A stretch of DNA of 64,000 bases from Streptococcus penaeicida. GTDB taxonomy: Bacteria; Bacillota; Bacilli; Lactobacillales; Streptococcaceae. Positions 1 to 8,295 of this stretch are shown piece by piece (the first letter of the stretch is position 1; the number at the start of each line of letters is the position of its first letter). A program made the position numbers and the translations under genes. The stretch lies in assembly GCF_002887775.1 (NCBI RefSeq), contig NZ_LOCM01000015.1, positions 159,617 to 223,616 on the forward strand. Reading direction: 5' to 3'. The notes under the pieces were generated by a model, which worked only from the letters and a program-made list of their open reading frames with translations, ran no database searches and was not told the origin of the DNA.

Positions 1-747
1 AAGATGGTTAAGGACTTAGGTGTCCCTTTTCAAACTATTCAAAGGACCTTTCAGGGACTTGATTTAGAACAGTTAGAATCCATTTTCCAAAAGGGAAAGA
101 TCAAATTTTTCTATACCATCCCCCACTTTTCTAGCCCTCTAGGACTTTCCTATAACAATGCTGAGAAAAAAGCCATCATTGACTTAGCAGAAAAATATGA
201 TGTTTATATTATTGAAGATGACTTTATGGGGGATTTTGCGGCCAGTAAACAAGTTCCCATTCATTATTTTGATACCCACCAACGGGTTATCTATCTCAAA
301 TCCTTCTCCATGAGTCTCTTTCCTTCACTGCGTATCGGTGCACTGGTTATTCCAGAGACCCTGAAAGACTTATTCTTAAAGCACAAAAGCATGATTGACC
401 TGGATACAAACTTGATTATGCAAAAGGCCCTATCGCTCTACCTGACCAATGGTATGTTTGCCAGGAACTTTCGTCATCTCAGGAACTATTTTCAAGAGAA
501 AATGGACCAAATTGAGGACTATTTGAATGAGAAATACCCAGAACTTGCCTTTCGTATTAGCCCCCAATTTTTGATTTTGGCTTTCTCCAGTCAAATCCCC
601 AAAATTAAGTCCTTGTCTTCTAGGGACTACGAATATTTGCCACTTAGCGATCATACATATATCAAACTCAATCTCTTAAAGGTAAGGCCCGATGTGATTG
701 ATAGCTTGATTTCTGATTTGCTTCCAGCGACAGAAACTAGAAAATAG
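1..747 (+). CDS. MocR/PdxR-like PLP aminotransferase-fold regulator, C-terminal part (partial)
   Basis: The reading frame is open from the first base, so the gene starts upstream of the window and only its C-terminal ~248 residues are seen. The visible part is the large domain of a fold-type I PLP aminotransferase as found in GntR/MocR regulators: an IIEDDFMGDF segment (the PLP-ring aspartate region) and SFSMSLFPSLRIGA. In this family the last segment normally reads SFSK-x-LFPSLRxG, and the lysine forms the Schiff base with PLP. Here the residue at that place is methionine. A lysine lies four residues earlier (YLKSFS). The N-terminal winged-helix domain, if present, is outside the window. It could also be a plain class I/II aminotransferase. 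A hairpin terminator follows directly. Confidence 0.75.
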   Translation, partial: KMVKDLGVPFQTIQRTFQGLDLEQLESIFQKGKIKFFYTIPHFSSPLGLSYNNAEKKAIIDLAEKYDVYIIEDDFMGDFAASKQVPIHYFDTHQRVIYLKSFSMSLFPSLRIGALVIPETLKDLFLKHKSMIDLDTNLIMQKALSLYLTNGMFARNFRHLRNYFQEKMDQIEDYLNEKYPELAFRISPQFLILAFSSQIPKIKSLSSRDYEYLPLSDHTYIKLNLLKVRPDVIDSLISDLLPATETRK

Positions 748-753
748 ATACAC

Positions 754-790
754 AAAAAAGACAATCGCCAAGCAATTGTCTTTTCTTTAT
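754..790. terminator. Bidirectional intrinsic terminator
   Basis: A 10-bp stem, AAAAGACAAT / ATTGTCTTTT, with a 9-nt loop. It is flanked by an A-run on the left and a T-rich run on the right, so it can serve both the MocR-like gene (plus) and the ATP-cone gene (minus), whose stop codon it overlaps. Confidence 0.8.
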
Positions 791-1125
791 TTTGTTTGTT
801 CAAAGCGTAAATGAACAATAATACTATCACCATAGCCATTTCTTTCCAAATCTCTTTGAAGTCGGTATGAAATATAATGTTCAGCAATATTGATATAACC
901 AGCATCCATTAATCGATTTTCAACTAATGATTGAATCATGTTGATGGTTGGTTTTTCCACTTTAGCATCTTCTAAATCAAGAACAACCTTTTTGGTAACT
1001 TGAGCTAGGTTTTGACGCCATACTTCATCAATGACATACACAGTTCGTGCAGCTTTGATGATTGCTTGATAAATTTTATCTGGATCAAATTCAGCAACTT
1101 GACCATCACGTTTGATAATTTGCAT
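787..1125 (-). CDS. Solo ATP-cone domain protein
   Basis: A 112-residue protein that is essentially one ATP-cone domain. The N-terminus MQIIKRDGQVAEFDPDKIYQAI is the classic opening of the cone found at the front of class III (NrdD) and class I (NrdA) ribonucleotide reductases and in NrdR. There is no zinc ribbon before it, so it is not NrdR, and no reductase domain after it. ATP cones bind ATP/dATP and set oligomeric state, so a nucleotide-sensing or regulatory role is inferred only. The start has a good ribosome site (GAAAGAGGT). It is monocistronic, between the terminator on its 3' side and the asd-dapA operon, which is on the same strand. Confidence 0.75.
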   Translation of the reverse strand: MQIIKRDGQVAEFDPDKIYQAIIKAARTVYVIDEVWRQNLAQVTKKVVLDLEDAKVEKPTINMIQSLVENRLMDAGYINIAEHYISYRLQRDLERNGYGDSIIVHLRFEQTK

Positions 1126-1221
1126 CGATTAACCTCTTTCATTACTTTTCAAGTTACTTACATTATGCAAATCTTTTAGCACTTTGTCAAGTTATTACTT
1201 TTGTTTGAAGCTTAAATTTGC

Positions 1222-2151
1222 TTAGTAATCAGGTCTTAAGACACCAGTTGACGAATATTCTTGAGGAGCTTTATCTAGGACGATATTGATAATCGCTTCC
1301 GCTTCTTGGCGATTACAAGCCACAAGAGGCAAGCGTAGGGGACCAACAGCAAATCCCAGTTCATTTAAAACAGCTTTGACAGGTGCTGGACTTGGCTGTG
1401 AGAATAAAGCATTCACTTTTGGCAGGAAACGTCTTTGAATTTGGGCTGCTTTCTTGATATCATTCTCAGAAATAGCCGTAAACATATCAAATATTTCAGG
1501 TCCGTTAGTATGTGAAGCCACACTAATCAGACCATCTGCACCCAAATTCATGGCATGAAAAGCCTGTCCATCTTCACCAGTATAGATAAGAAAGTCCTTG
1601 GGTTTATTTTCAATCAAATACCCCAAGTGGTCTAAGTTACTACAATCTTTAACACCAATAATATTGGGATGATTTGCTAGTCTTAATAAGGTATCAGGGT
1701 GTAAGTCAACGACAACTCGACCCGGGATATTGTATATTATTATGGGTAAACTACTAGCATCAGCAATGGCTTTAAAATGCTGATAAAGTCCTTCCTGACT
1801 TGGTTTATTATAATAAGGAACAATGGCTAAACCGGCAGAGAAACCACCGAATTCAGCAACTTCTTTGGCAAAGTCAACGGAATCCCTAGTATCATTAGTC
1901 CCAATACCGGCAATCAGTGGAACTCGTCCATCTACAATTTTTTGGACCTCTGCAAAGAGTTCCAATTCTTCTTCGTGGGTTAAAGTTGGACTTTCAGCAG
2001 TGGTTCCTGCTAGGAGTAAAGCTTGACTATGATTATCTAAGAGGTACTCTATTAATTTTGGCAAGGCAGTAAAATTGATGGAACCATCGGCATTAAACGG
2101 CGTTACTAAGGCAGTAATAATCTGGCAATTCTGTAATTCTTCAAGTGACAT
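1222..2151 (-). CDS. dapA: 4-hydroxy-tetrahydrodipicolinate synthase
   Basis: DapA condenses pyruvate with aspartate semialdehyde, the first committed step to diaminopimelate and lysine in the cytoplasm. The TIM-barrel motifs are clear: [12 protein letters not shown] (pyruvate carboxylate-binding threonines), IIIYNIPGR (catalytic tyrosine) and IIGVKDCSN (Schiff-base lysine). I place the start at 2151 (MSLEELQN, 309 aa) because AAAGGT sits 6 nt ahead of it. An in-frame ATG five codons upstream (2166) overlaps that ribosome site and has none of its own. It is the second gene of an asd-dapA operon, 51 bp after asd, so substrate supply and use are co-transcribed. A short perfect inverted repeat (2177-2193) lies in the gap. 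Confidence 0.95.
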   Translation of the reverse strand: MSLEELQNCQIITALVTPFNADGSINFTALPKLIEYLLDNHSQALLLAGTTAESPTLTHEEELELFAEVQKIVDGRVPLIAGIGTNDTRDSVDFAKEVAEFGGFSAGLAIVPYYNKPSQEGLYQHFKAIADASSLPIIIYNIPGRVVVDLHPDTLLRLANHPNIIGVKDCSNLDHLGYLIENKPKDFLIYTGEDGQAFHAMNLGADGLISVASHTNGPEIFDMFTAISENDIKKAAQIQRRFLPKVNALFSQPSPAPVKAVLNELGFAVGPLRLPLVACNRQEAEAIINIVLDKAPQEYSSTGVLRPDY

Positions 2152-2202
2152 GGCGTAACCTTTCATTTGGTGCCAATAAGATGAAACATCTTAAGAGGAG
2201 GA

Positions 2203-3279
2203 TTATTTTAATTCAAAAACCATCTCTTCTGTCGGCTTGACTAACTGACGGTCATGCAAGCTTTCTGCAATTTGAACGGAATTCCAAGCAGCACCTTTTA
2301 ATAAATTATCGGATACCACCCACATATGAATCCCTTTTTCCGCATCTAAGTCTTTTCTGACGCGTCCAACAAAAGTTTCTTTCTGACCAACTGCTTGGAC
2401 AGCCTGAGGGTAAACTTGGTTTTTGGGATCATCTTCCAAAACAGCCCCAGGAAAGGCCGAAATGGCAGCTTTTACTTGGTCAATTGGAGCGACTTCTTTA
2501 GTTTCAATATAAATTGATTCTGAATGAGCTGATAGAACTGGAATACGTACACAGGTTGCTGAAACTTGGATATTCTCGTCTGACATAATTTTCTTAGTTT
2601 CATTTGTCATCTTCATCTCTTCATAGGTATAATCATTTTCAGTAAAGAGATCAATTTGAGCTAAGGCGTTAAAGGCAATAGGATAGTGTTTTTTGTCCCC
2701 ACCTGAAGGCAAGATATTAGCTGTTACCTCTTTAGGATTAAGACCTTCATTAATGACTTGAGCATACTGATTTAAAGTCTCGTTAATTGCTGATTGACCA
2801 GCTCCAGATACCGCTTGATAGGTTGAAACAATAATCCGCTCAAGACCCCATTTTTGACGAATTGGCTCTAAAGCAACCATCATTTGGATCGTTGAACAAT
2901 TTGGACAGGCAACAATTCCTTTATGACTATCTAAGGCATCAGGATTGACTTCAGGAACTACGAGGGGAACTTGAGGATTTTGTCTGAAATAAGAGGTATT
3001 ATCTACAACGACAGCTCCGGCCTTAACAGCATAAGGTGCAAATTTAGCAGAGGTTGACCCACCAGCCGAGAATAGTGCAATATCGACACCCTCAAAAGAG
3101 TCTTCGCGGGTTTCTTCAATAGAGATTTCTTGGCCCTTGAAGGTAAGTATTTTGCCCGCAGAGCGTGCAGAAGCAAGTAAACGAAGATTTTCAATTGGTA
3201 AAATTGATTCTTCTAGCATCTTAATCATTTGTGTACCGACTGCACCAGTTGCGCCGACGACTGCTACTGTATATCCCAT
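2203..3279 (-). CDS. asd: Aspartate-semialdehyde dehydrogenase
   Basis: NADPH-dependent reduction of aspartyl phosphate to aspartate semialdehyde, the branch-point intermediate for lysine/diaminopimelate, threonine and methionine. The protein is 358 aa, the usual length. The N-terminal Rossmann motif is [14 protein letters not shown], and the catalytic cysteine lies in [11 protein letters not shown]. Later, the active-site histidine region [12 protein letters not shown] is present. The start is preceded by AGAGGT at 6 nt. It is the first gene of the asd-dapA operon and lies just downstream of the asd-type small RNA (about 3381-3519) that gives this locus its characteristic streptococcal layout. 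Confidence 0.96.
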   Translation of the reverse strand: MGYTVAVVGATGAVGTQMIKMLEESILPIENLRLLASARSAGKILTFKGQEISIEETREDSFEGVDIALFSAGGSTSAKFAPYAVKAGAVVVDNTSYFRQNPQVPLVVPEVNPDALDSHKGIVACPNCSTIQMMVALEPIRQKWGLERIIVSTYQAVSGAGQSAINETLNQYAQVINEGLNPKEVTANILPSGGDKKHYPIAFNALAQIDLFTENDYTYEEMKMTNETKKIMSDENIQVSATCVRIPVLSAHSESIYIETKEVAPIDQVKAAISAFPGAVLEDDPKNQVYPQAVQAVGQKETFVGRVRKDLDAEKGIHMWVVSDNLLKGAAWNSVQIAESLHDRQLVKPTEEMVFELK

Positions 3280-3342
3280 GGTAGACCTCTTTTCTTAAAT
3301 ATTCTGATATATTTAAAATATTCAAAATTTTATATAAATGTT

Positions 3343-3371
3343 ATTATAGCGTATTTTTATCCAAAAGAAAA
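3343..3371 (-). promoter_or_regulatory. Possible asd promoter
   Basis: A perfect TATAAT on the minus strand (3343-3348) lies about 64 bp upstream of asd and downstream of the small-RNA terminator. The -35 region at 17 bp spacing (TTTTCT) is poor, so the promoter is only tentative. It would let asd be transcribed independently of the RNA. Confidence 0.35.
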
Positions 3372-3373
3372 GA

Positions 3374-3410
3374 ATAAAAAAAATCCCTGTCCAAAGACAG
3401 GGATTTGGGG
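3374..3410 (-). terminator. Strong intrinsic terminator of the small RNA (and of cls)
   Basis: A 10-bp perfect stem AAATCCCTGT / ACAGGGATTT with a 6-nt loop, followed on the minus strand by a long T run. It forms the 3' end of the predicted small RNA and stops transcription before asd. Confidence 0.88.
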
Positions 3411-3519
3411 CATTCAAAGAATGTGATAAAAAGGTTCACACAGTTTATCAAAGTCGGCTCCTGCCTTAATGACCTCCCCGCGCAATAATGGTTAAAATAC
3501 CATAATCGACTCATCGCAT
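3381..3519 (-). ncRNA. asd RNA-type structured small RNA
   Basis: Between cls and asd lies a ~140-nt non-coding unit on the minus strand. It has a sigma-A promoter with ideal spacing (TTGTAA, 17 bp, TAGAAT), a G-rich conserved-looking body (GGGGAGGTCATTAAGGCAGG) and a strong terminator. No open reading frame fits. The position directly upstream of asd and the terminator-ended architecture match the asd RNA motif described in lactic acid bacteria and streptococci, which in S. pyogenes behaves as a separate small RNA. The match is from position and architecture; I could not run a covariance model. Transcription start is inferred at about 3519. Confidence 0.7.
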
Positions 3520-3525
3520 AAAACT

Positions 3526-3554
3526 ATTCTAACAGAAAGGTATTGAGATTACAA
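3526..3554 (-). promoter_or_regulatory. Promoter of the asd-type small RNA
   Basis: -35 TTGTAA at 3549-3554 and -10 TAGAAT at 3526-3531, separated by exactly 17 bp, on the minus strand. The -35 box overlaps the stop codon of cls, so the RNA is transcribed from a promoter embedded in the end of that gene. Confidence 0.7.
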
Positions 3555-5102
3555 GAGAGGTGCAATAGTTTTTACTATAAGACCAATTATTTTTTGATAC
3601 CAAGGTCTCTCTTTCAAGGCTTGATAGGTAACCAGTTGAGATTTTGCTTCTGTCTCTTGGAAGTCTTTAAGCATATCAGCAATGGTTGAAACACGATAGA
3701 GATAAGTTGCACATTCAAAATGATGATACAAACTACGATAATCGAGGTTGATAGAACCCACAACTGCTTTAATGCCATCGCTGACAAATAGTTTAGAGTG
3801 GACAAAACCAGGTTGGTACTCATAAATTTTAACACCAGAATCCATCAATGATTTATAGTAAGTTTTGGCTAAGGCATAAGGAATTGCCTTATCCGGTTGA
3901 CCTGGCATAATGATACGAACATCAACCCCACGTTCAGCAGCAAATCGAATGGCATGTTCCATCTCGCTGTCTAAAATTAAATAAGGGGTCATAATGTAAA
4001 CATACTCTTTGGCATGATTAAGAATATCAATATAGACGTTTTCGCCGATCTTATCAGTATCTAAAGGTGAATCCCCATACGGAATCAAGAAACCATCAGA
4101 AGGTATTGGATTGCTATGTTCTTTTAAATAGGGTTGGATTATGAATTCTTTTTCCGTGGTTGACCACATTTGTAAGAATAAAATCAAGTATGAGTCTACA
4201 GCTTCACCCTCAACACGAAGTCCGGCATCTTTCCAATGACCAAAACGGTCCAATTCATTGATATATTCATCAGCTAAATTAATGCCGCCAGTATAGGCAA
4301 TTTCCCCATCAATGACGACAATTTTCCGGTGATCTCTATAGTTGTAATAAGTTGAAATAAAAGGTGAAATTGGTAAAAAGGCTTTTCCTTGAATACCGAT
4401 TTCAGCTAATCTTTTGGCGTAATCTGATGATAAGGTTGACAATTCAGTCATGCCATCATATAGAACTCGAACTTCAATACCTTCTCGTACTTTTTCCTCC
4501 AAAATAGCAAGAATTTCCCCCCACATTAAACCTTCGGCTATAATGAAAAATTCTAAAAAGATGTATTCTTTAGCATTGAGCAAGTCAGCTTTCAAATCCT
4601 CAAAGAAATCTTCTCCCCCAGGATAATAGCGAGTTTGACTATTATTATAAACAGGGAAACTTGCTCGACTGCGTTGTAAGTATTGAACCAGATGGTAGGT
4701 CGTAGAGGTTTTATCCTTCAAGATATCAACGACTGCTTCATCATCCTTTAAAAAAGGACGACTTTCTTCTACTAACTGATTAATTCGTTTTTTTAAACCT
4801 CGATAGCCCCAGTCAAGTTTAGTATAAATTAACATTAGAGAGCCAAAAAGTGGTGCAATCATAATGAGAATCAACCAAGTCACTCTAGAAATGGCATCCA
4901 TTTCACTGTTAACCAAATATAAGACGATTAAGACAGTGAATATTGAACCTATCATGGTTAGCCAATAATGATATTGTTCCATCCATACATAGGACTGCAT
5001 CAAAAAGAGGATTTGTAACAATATGAGTAGGGCAATTAATGTGGCACGACTAAAAATACCACGTAAGAATCCAAGCTTACTTTTGTGAAGTAAGTGTTTC
5101 AC
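3549..5102 (-). CDS. cls: Cardiolipin synthase
   Basis: Makes cardiolipin from two phosphatidylglycerols at the membrane. The protein has two N-terminal membrane spans (about residues 20-38 and 48-64, with a further hydrophobic stretch at 75-92) and two phospholipase-D HKD motifs, H258-x-K260...D265 (HRKIVVIDGE) and H435-x-K437...D442 (HSKLFVSDGI). At 517 aa it is near the length of other firmicute Cls enzymes. The GTG at 5102 has no nearby ribosome site. A strong AGGAGGG lies about 26 nt upstream, and the in-frame codon 8 nt after that site is ATA (six codons before the GTG), so the exact start is uncertain. It appears to be a single-gene unit. Confidence 0.93.
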   Translation of the reverse strand: MKHLLHKSKLGFLRGIFSRATLIALLILLQILFLMQSYVWMEQYHYWLTMIGSIFTVLIVLYLVNSEMDAISRVTWLILIMIAPLFGSLMLIYTKLDWGYRGLKKRINQLVEESRPFLKDDEAVVDILKDKTSTTYHLVQYLQRSRASFPVYNNSQTRYYPGGEDFFEDLKADLLNAKEYIFLEFFIIAEGLMWGEILAILEEKVREGIEVRVLYDGMTELSTLSSDYAKRLAEIGIQGKAFLPISPFISTYYNYRDHRKIVVIDGEIAYTGGINLADEYINELDRFGHWKDAGLRVEGEAVDSYLILFLQMWSTTEKEFIIQPYLKEHSNPIPSDGFLIPYGDSPLDTDKIGENVYIDILNHAKEYVYIMTPYLILDSEMEHAIRFAAERGVDVRIIMPGQPDKAIPYALAKTYYKSLMDSGVKIYEYQPGFVHSKLFVSDGIKAVVGSINLDYRSLYHHFECATYLYRVSTIADMLKDFQETEAKSQLVTYQALKERPWYQKIIGLIVKTIAPLL

Positions 5103-5188
5103 TTTGATTTTTTTATTTATCTTATGGCCCTCCTATTGTCATTTATTATTAAAAAATATTATAGCATATTTTTCATTTCCTAAAGAAT

Positions 5189-5476
5189 TTATTCTCTTTC
5201 AGTGACAGTTATTGTGACAGTATCCCCAATTGACTTGCCGATAGCTTTTTGAATATCTTTACGAATACCAATAATATAACAAATCTTTCCTTCTTCATCT
5301 TTAATCCCCATATTGACAACGGAACCATCATAAGGATAATTATCAAAGGTAACGTGCACTTTTGCTCGACCTTTTCCGAATTCTTCTCGAACATTGTAAG
5401 GGAAAATGGTATATGCCCCTCCTTTTTCTGGAACGGCATATATTTTTGATTGATAACTATAAATTTTTGAATTCAT
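5189..5476 (-). CDS. DUF1905 family small protein
   Basis: A 95-residue soluble protein of the DUF1905 family, a small beta-barrel fold often found alone or fused to a YdeI-type domain. Visible family features are the AKVHVTFDNYPYDGSVVNMG strand pair, GKICYIIGIRKDIQKAIGKSIGDTVTITV and a charged C-terminus. The function is not known. The start has a textbook AAAGGAGAT ribosome site. It lies between fhs and cls on the same strand, but the fhs terminator separates it from fhs. Confidence 0.75.
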   Translation of the reverse strand: MNSKIYSYQSKIYAVPEKGGAYTIFPYNVREEFGKGRAKVHVTFDNYPYDGSVVNMGIKDEEGKICYIIGIRKDIQKAIGKSIGDTVTITVTERE

Positions 5477-5535
5477 CTGTATCTCCTTTGGCTTAAGTCT
5501 AGCAAAAAATTCAAATTTTGTCAGTTTTATCTTAA

Positions 5536-5564
5536 TACAAAAAAGAGGAAGCTTCCTTCCTCCA
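5536..5564 (-). terminator. Intrinsic terminator after fhs
   Basis: On the minus strand a GAGGAAG / CTTCCTC stem with a GAAG loop, followed by TTTTTTG, starts 12 bp after the fhs stop. Confidence 0.85.
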
Positions 5565-5575
5565 TTCTTATCTTA

Positions 5576-7246
5576 TTAAAAGAGACCAATAGCTGTTCCA
5601 TCTTCAGCAACATCCATATTTAATGCGGCAGGCGCTTTAGGCAAACCTGGCATGGTCATGACATCACCGGTTAAGGCCACGATAAAGCCAGCACCAGTCT
5701 TTGGAACAAACTCACGAATAGTAATATCAAATCCAGTTGGTGCTCCTAGTAAAAATTGATTATCTGAGAAACTATATTGTGTTTTAGCCATACATACCGG
5801 CATTTTATCCCACCCAAATTCAGCAAACTGTTTCAATTGTGTTTTAGCTTTAGCTGAGAATTGAACTGCATCACCACCGTAGATATGCTTAACAATTTTC
5901 GTGACTTTTTCTTCGATGCTATCTTGATCGCTGTAAAGGCGTTGATAGTCTGCCTTTTCACTCTCAATGACCTTAACAACTGTTTCTGCTAGTGCAACCC
6001 CACCGTCTGCTCCATTAGCCCATACGCTTGCTAATTCAACAGGAACATCAATAGACTGGCACAATTCCTTTAATGCAGCAATTTCAGCTTCTGTATCAGC
6101 AACAAACTCATTGATGGCTACGACAACTGGTACTCCGTATTGGCGCATATTTTTCACGTGGCGCTCAAGGTTGGCAAATCCTGCTTTTACAGCTTCAACA
6201 TTTTCTTGATTTAGATCAGTTTTAGCAACTCCACCATGCATCTTCAATGCTCTAAGAGTCGCTACAACAACTATTGCATCTGGCGTAGTTGGAAGATTAG
6301 GCACTTTGATATCTAAGAACTTCTCAGCTCCCAGGTCAGCACCAAATCCTGCTTCTGTTACGGTATAGTCGGCTAATCGCAAAGCTGTTGAGGTAGCAAG
6401 AACTGAATTACAGCCGTGAGCAATATTGGCAAATGGACCACCGTGGACAAGGGCTGGCGTGCCATAGATAGTTTGTACCAAGTTTGGCTTAATAGCGTCT
6501 TTAAGAATTAAAGTGAGAGCCCCTTCTACTTTTAAATCACGAACATAAATCGGTTTGCGATTGAAGTCATAAGCTACTACAATACTTGCAAGACGTTCCT
6601 TCAAATCTTTAAGATCTGTCGCTAAACATAAAATTGCCATAATTTCGGAAGCTACTGTAATGTCAAAACCATCTTCACGAGGAATACCGTTGACTGGGCT
6701 ACCAAGTCCAACAATAACTTGACGTAAGGCACGATCATTTAGGTCTAATACACGTTTCCAAATGATACGGCGTTGATCGATACCAAGTTCATTTCCTTGT
6801 TGTAAATGGTTATCAATTAAAGCAGATAAAGCGTTATTTGCTGTTGTGATGGCATGCATATCTCCAGTAAAGTGAAGATTAATATCTTCCATTGGGAGGA
6901 CTTGGGCGAATCCACCACCAGCTGCTCCACCCTTTATCCCCATTACAGGACCAAGAGAAGGCTCTCTAAGTGCAATCATGGTCTTTTTACCAATTTTATT
7001 TAAGGCATCAGCAAGACCAATACTCATTGTTGACTTACCTTCACCTGCTGGCGTAGGATTAATGGCAGTCACAAGGATTAATTTCCCTAGAGGGTTGTTA
7101 ACTAGGGAATTAATTTTATCAAATGATAATTTGGCTTTATATTTACCATAGAGCTCAATATCATCTACTCCGATACCAACTTTTTCAACAATCTCTGTAA
7201 TTGGTTTTAATGGGACACTTTGGGCAATTTCGATATCTGATTTCAT
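5576..7246 (-). CDS. fhs: Formate-tetrahydrofolate ligase
   Basis: ATP-dependent formation of 10-formyltetrahydrofolate from formate, supplying one-carbon units for purine and formyl-methionine synthesis. It is full length at 556 aa. The P-loop TPAGEGKS is at residues 65-72, and the family motifs [41 protein letters not shown] and [15 protein letters not shown] are intact. The start has AAAAGGAGT at 6 nt. It is transcribed alone, with its own terminator. Two PurBox-like motifs upstream suggest that it belongs to the PurR regulon, which is reasonable for a purine one-carbon enzyme. Confidence 0.97.
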   Translation of the reverse strand: MKSDIEIAQSVPLKPITEIVEKVGIGVDDIELYGKYKAKLSFDKINSLVNNPLGKLILVTAINPTPAGEGKSTMSIGLADALNKIGKKTMIALREPSLGPVMGIKGGAAGGGFAQVLPMEDINLHFTGDMHAITTANNALSALIDNHLQQGNELGIDQRRIIWKRVLDLNDRALRQVIVGLGSPVNGIPREDGFDITVASEIMAILCLATDLKDLKERLASIVVAYDFNRKPIYVRDLKVEGALTLILKDAIKPNLVQTIYGTPALVHGGPFANIAHGCNSVLATSTALRLADYTVTEAGFGADLGAEKFLDIKVPNLPTTPDAIVVVATLRALKMHGGVAKTDLNQENVEAVKAGFANLERHVKNMRQYGVPVVVAINEFVADTEAEIAALKELCQSIDVPVELASVWANGADGGVALAETVVKVIESEKADYQRLYSDQDSIEEKVTKIVKHIYGGDAVQFSAKAKTQLKQFAEFGWDKMPVCMAKTQYSFSDNQFLLGAPTGFDITIREFVPKTGAGFIVALTGDVMTMPGLPKAPAALNMDVAEDGTAIGLF

Positions 7247-7281
7247 GTTAAACTCCTTTTGGTTCTCAAACTAATATAGTC

Positions 7282-7309
7282 ATTATAACATATTTTTTAA
7301 CATTGCTAA
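7282..7309 (-). promoter_or_regulatory. fhs promoter
   Basis: Minus-strand TATAAT (7282-7287) with TTAGCA (7304-7309) 16 bp upstream. The predicted transcription start is near 7275, giving a ~28-nt leader with a good ribosome site. Confidence 0.55.
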
Positions 7310-7332
7310 TTATTTCGGCTTAAAGCTTATAT

Positions 7333-7407
7333 AATGTTCGTTTTTAATTGGTGTTCATGACTTAATCAATATAATTTTAAGACAACACAATTGTAAAAGC
7401 GAACTAT
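7333..7407. promoter_or_regulatory. Two PurBox-like sites upstream of fhs
   Basis: The lactococcal/streptococcal PurBox is AWWWCCGAACWWT. On the minus strand 7333-7345 reads AAAAACGAACATT, and on the plus strand 7395-7407 reads AAAAGCGAACTAT. Each matches 12 of 13 positions, with the only mismatch at the first C. The nearer site is centred about 65 bp upstream of the predicted fhs start, a position from which PurR acts in lactococci. PurR binding itself is inferred. Confidence 0.5.
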
Positions 7408-7420
7408 AAATTAATACTTC

Positions 7421-8182
7421 TCATTCTCTAACTTTCATAAAACCTAGGTCACTAAAGGATTTTTCAATCATAGTGATGACTTTTTCAATCCTTAAGTCAC
7501 TTTCTAGCAGCTGACTTAAATTAGCCATTACTTCCGGTTCCACAATTGGATAAGAAATCGATGATGACTGCGCACCTGCCTCTTGATAAAAATCAGAAAT
7601 TAATCGACCACGCTGATTCTGGTTACCGTTCACGCTAAGATAAATAGAAACTAATAAAGCATCTTTTTTTCGTCTTTGGGCAATACCAGCAAACTTTTGT
7701 CCGTCAATACTTAAATCAAATTTTCCTGGACAATAGGAGTTATCTATTTGGTAGGCTTCAATGGTTTTACCAAAGGGTGCCAAAGTCTTTCGTATTAATT
7801 CCACCATTAATTCATAACCGTCGGAAATACGAAAGTTATTTTGATTTATTGGAAGACAAATAGAGAAATTAAGAATACCAGAGTCAGCAACCACTGCTAA
7901 ACCGCCAATATTACGAACAGCAACTTGATAGCCTTGTTCCTTAATAAAAGAAATTCCTTTTTCTAAATTAGGCAATTGCTGATCTAATAGTCCTAGAATT
8001 ACTGTTTTTTCCAAAGGCCAATAATGAACAAGGAATTGGTTGGGATTATCATTTACTTCCTCTAGTAATTCTTGAGAATAGACTAAAGCGTGATCAATGT
8101 CATTTGTGTGCCTATCTTGAATAATTGTTTTAATGGGTAAATTGCTAAAGTCTCTTAAGCTTTTCATATCTACTCTTTTCAT
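7421..8182 (-). CDS. LipL-type octanoyl/lipoyl transferase (lipoate-protein ligase family)
   Basis: A 253-residue member of the biotin/lipoate protein ligase fold. The signature VRNIGGLAVVADSGILNFS and especially SYCPGKFDLSIDGQKFAGIAQRR (Cys151) match B. subtilis LipL, the amidotransferase that moves octanoyl or lipoyl groups from GcvH to E2 subunits through an active-site cysteine. The classic LplA ATP-binding motif RRxxGGG is not present in that form, so I favour LipL over LplA. The start at 8182 is followed by a second in-frame ATG five codons later (8167) with AAAAGAG before it, so either is possible. It is divergent from coaB. Confidence 0.72.
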   Translation of the reverse strand: MKRVDMKSLRDFSNLPIKTIIQDRHTNDIDHALVYSQELLEEVNDNPNQFLVHYWPLEKTVILGLLDQQLPNLEKGISFIKEQGYQVAVRNIGGLAVVADSGILNFSICLPINQNNFRISDGYELMVELIRKTLAPFGKTIEAYQIDNSYCPGKFDLSIDGQKFAGIAQRRKKDALLVSIYLSVNGNQNQRGRLISDFYQEAGAQSSSISYPIVEPEVMANLSQLLESDLRIEKVITMIEKSFSDLGFMKVRE

Positions 8183-8260
8183 CTTGATTTCTTCTCTATT
8201 TTAGCCTAATTCATTGGAATATGCTATCAAGAATAGCTATGAAATCAGGAGTTGAAACGG

Positions 8261-8289
8261 TTACTAAAATAGTCGATTTATGATAAAAT
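8261..8289 (+). promoter_or_regulatory. coaB promoter predicting a leaderless mRNA
   Basis: -35 TTACTA (8261-8266), 17 bp, extended -10 TGaTAAAAT (8281-8289). The usual 7-nt distance from the -10 box puts the first transcribed base at 8296, the A of the coaB start codon. No ribosome-binding sequence is present ahead of that ATG. Confidence 0.6.
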
Positions 8290-8295
8290 ATCTTT

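Noticed and set aside
2177..2193. TAAGATG-N3-CATCTTA inverted repeat between asd and dapA
   Set aside because: Perfect but short, without a T run on either strand; a terminator or operator cannot be supported.
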